14,714 nucleotides of DNA from an uncultured Pedobacter sp. (GTDB lineage: Bacteria; Bacteroidota; Bacteroidia; Sphingobacteriales; Sphingobacteriaceae). The stretch's first letter is position 1; each line of letters opens with the position of its first letter. The notes under the pieces are model-generated. The model did not search any database. It worked only from the letters and a program-made list of their open reading frames with translations, and was not told where the DNA came from. Where the stretch lies: the NCBI GenBank assembly GCA_946478755.1, contig CAMLDJ010000123.1:1-14714 (forward strand). Direction: 5' to 3'. The position numbers and the translations under genes are program-made. Positions 12,817 to 14,714 of this stretch are shown here, piece after piece.

Positions 12817-14714
12817 ATGCTTAAATTAGCTGCCATGGTCAATTTTCGTGCTGCTTTCGTCACTGGTTTTTTAATTTTAATATGCTGTTCTTCAGTAAAA
12901 TTTGCAATAGGACAGGAAGTCGAACCCGGCGTCTCGAAACGGCTGGCGGTGTACAGAAAATCAATTGTAAGCCGGGTTAATTATGCACTTAAGTTTGATA
13001 TTCCTGCTGAAAGGGCGGGTAAAATTGCAGCGGTAGAAACATTACGCTTTGACCTCCAGGCAAATGACCAGGATTTACAACTGGATTTCAAGGAAAATCA
13101 ATCGAAGCTATTGAAGCTGGTGGTAAACAGTCAGTCCGTGGCGGTAAGACATATTAACGAACATTTGCTGCTACCCGCCAGATATTTAAAGAGAGGGATT
13201 AACCAGGTAGAGATCGCCTTTCAGGCGGGCGAGGCTGCCCTTAATCGCAATCCTGATTATCTATATACTTTATTTGTGCCCGACAGGGCAAGAACAGTTT
13301 TTCCTTGCTTTGACCAGCCAGATATAAAAGCTACCTACGATCTAACGCTAAAAGTTCCGGCGAGCTGGAAAGTAATGGCCAATGCAGCGTTAAAGGATAC
13401 GGTCTTATCAAACGGCCGCAAAACTTATCGCTTTTTAACCTCTGATACTTTAAGCACCTATCTTTTCTCATTTGTTGCAGGGAAGTTTGAGCAAAAAGAT
13501 GATAAAGTAGGCGGTATGATGAGCGATTTCCTTTACAGGGAAACAGATACTGCCAAACTAAGAAAAAGCATGAACGAAATCTTTAAAATCCATACTGACG
13601 CATTGCAGTACTTTGAAGACTGGACATCTATTCCTTACCCTTTTCAGAAATTCGGTTTTGCTGCCATACCAGATTTTCAATTTGGCGGAATGGAACATGT
13701 CGGCGCCATACAATATAAAGCAGCAACCTTGTTCTTAGATGGAACTGCCACGAAAGACCAGCTGAATTCAAGGAGTAATCTGATTGCCCATGAAACGGCT
13801 CATATGTGGTTTGGTGATCTGGTGACCATGAACTGGTTTACGGATGTCTGGATGAAAGAGGTATTTGCCAATTTTATGGCCGATAAAAGTGCTGAAGAAC
13901 GTGTCGGTAAAGCTGAATTTGACTTGAAATTTTTAACAGACCATTTCCCTGCAGCATATGGTGTAGACCGTACGACCGGATCCAATCCGATCAGACAGGA
14001 TCTTGATAATCTGAAGGATGCGGGGACTTTATATGGAAATATCATTTATCACAAGGCGCCGATCATGATGCAACAGCTGGAACGGCTGATGGGAAAAGAT
14101 CAGTTTAAACAGGGGGTACGGGAATACCTTAAAAAATTTGCAAATAGCAATGCGTCTTGGCCTGATCTGATCGCCATTCTCGATAAATACGCAGCGGCTG
14201 ATTTGCAACAATGGAATAAGATATGGGTCAATGAGCCGGGAAGGCCGGTTATAGATTATACGCTGAAACAAAAAGGAAACAAAATCAGTCAGTTTACGAT
14301 CCAACAAACCGCTGAATATGACAGATCAAGGTTCTGGCCCCAGATTTTCGAGCTGACGTTATATTACCCCGGATATAGCAAGGAAATAACGGTAAATTTA
14401 AATGCACCCAAGGTTGAAGTTAACGCCGCAGAGGGAATGGACGTCCCTTTATTTGTGTTGTTCAACTCATCCGGACAAGGCTATGGTTTATGGCCGGCAG
14501 ATCAGGCAATGTATGATCACTTGTATACGATCGACAAGCCCTTAAACCGTGCCGCTGCTTATATTTCACTCTATGAAAATATGCTTAACGGCAGGTCTGT
14601 TAAACCTTCGGTGTTATTAAGCATCTTTCTCGAAGGACTAGGTAAGGAGAAAGAAGAACTGAACCTTAAACTGATGACCAATTATATCAGTACCATTTAT
14701 TGGGAATTCCTTTC
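12817..14714 (+). CDS. Secreted M1 family aminopeptidase (cut by the right window edge)
   Basis: An open frame of 632 codons that runs off the end of the window. It starts MLKLAAMVNFRAAF and has a hydrophobic signal (FLILICCSSVKFAIGQ), so it is exported; an alternative start is the ATG at 12835. The two cysteines in the signal do not form a clear lipobox. The zinc-binding motif is complete: HETAH at 325-329, then 18 residues to E348 (WMKEVF), matching HExxH-x18-E. The beta-sandwich carries FPCFDQPDIKATYDL at 162-176, typical of M1. The substrate-end exopeptidase motif, usually GxMEN, reads GGMEH at 290-294. Y411 in YHKAPIM fits the catalytic tyrosine. It should cleave amino acids from peptide N-termini in the periplasm. 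It is divergent from the DUF2911 gene. Members of this group are usually 800 or more residues, so roughly a fifth to a quarter is missing. Confidence 0.93.
   Translation, partial: MLKLAAMVNFRAAFVTGFLILICCSSVKFAIGQEVEPGVSKRLAVYRKSIVSRVNYALKFDIPAERAGKIAAVETLRFDLQANDQDLQLDFKENQSKLLKLVVNSQSVAVRHINEHLLLPARYLKRGINQVEIAFQAGEAALNRNPDYLYTLFVPDRARTVFPCFDQPDIKATYDLTLKVPASWKVMANAALKDTVLSNGRKTYRFLTSDTLSTYLFSFVAGKFEQKDDKVGGMMSDFLYRETDTAKLRKSMNEIFKIHTDALQYFEDWTSIPYPFQKFGFAAIPDFQFGGMEHVGAIQYKAATLFLDGTATKDQLNSRSNLIAHETAHMWFGDLVTMNWFTDVWMKEVFANFMADKSAEERVGKAEFDLKFLTDHFPAAYGVDRTTGSNPIRQDLDNLKDAGTLYGNIIYHKAPIMMQQLERLMGKDQFKQGVREYLKKFANSNASWPDLIAILDKYAAADLQQWNKIWVNEPGRPVIDYTLKQKGNKISQFTIQQTAEYDRSRFWPQIFELTLYYPGYSKEITVNLNAPKVEVNAAEGMDVPLFVLFNSSGQGYGLWPADQAMYDHLYTIDKPLNRAAAYISLYENMLNGRSVKPSVLLSIFLEGLGKEKEELNLKLMTNYISTIYWEFL

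Noticed and set aside
13800..14307. Minus-strand open frames at the right end of the window
   Set aside because: They lie opposite the uninterrupted M1 peptidase frame with its HExxH-x18-E motif and are antisense shadows.
1..14714. Defence, toxin-antitoxin, prophage or mobile element genes
   Set aside because: No transposase, integrase, toxin-antitoxin pair, nuclease-helicase cluster or terminal direct repeats were seen; the genes are regulators, envelope enzymes and transport.

Overview
The window looks like a piece of chromosome from a Bacteroidota species, most likely a Sphingobacteriaceae member close to Pedobacter. The evidence is the Bacteroidota-type -7 promoter boxes (TAnnTTTG), the lack of clear Shine-Dalgarno sequences, a sigma factor that begins MRQLKI as Bacteroidota primary sigma factors do, and families common in this phylum: DUF2911, the DnaJ-KTSC fusion, PIG-L deacetylase next to a sodium symporter, and short SSC-type lipoproteins. 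The assignment is inference from recalled family features, not a database search. I see no rRNA, tRNA, CRISPR array, insertion sequence, phage gene or clear defence system; most of the window is ordinary chromosome.

Layout. Bases 1-2136 carry minus-strand genes: the first codons of a membrane protein that runs off the left edge, a secreted glycerophosphodiester phosphodiesterase, and a Tat-exported TIM-barrel sugar isomerase/epimerase with its own terminator. Bases 2227-3147 (plus) hold a small lipoprotein with a strong terminator and a J-domain/KTSC fusion. A convergent Lrp/AsnC regulator (3184-3645, minus) is divergent from a sigma-70 family gene (3830-4690) that is followed 13 bases later by an AlkB-like dioxygenase. 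The divergent gap carries a perfect 24-bp palindrome. Next come a TetR regulator with a perfect inverted-repeat operator across its promoter, a DoxX membrane protein and a LEA14-like lipoprotein (5405-7135).

Bases 7275-11562 form a compact operon: a large secreted PIG-L deacetylase, a 47-residue single-span membrane protein, and a sodium:solute symporter whose start overlaps the small gene's stop by 4 bases. The arrangement suggests extracytoplasmic deacetylation of an amino-sugar or glycan coupled to uptake, but the substrate is unknown. A large nested hairpin then separates this operon from a convergent DUF2911 protein (11732-12580, minus). A secreted M1 aminopeptidase starts at 12817 and leaves the window at the right edge.

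The items most worth a second look are the secondary sigma factor-AlkB pair with its palindrome and divergent Lrp regulator, the TetR operator, the tiny membrane protein coupled to a symporter with a long charged insert, and the DnaJ-KTSC fusion.
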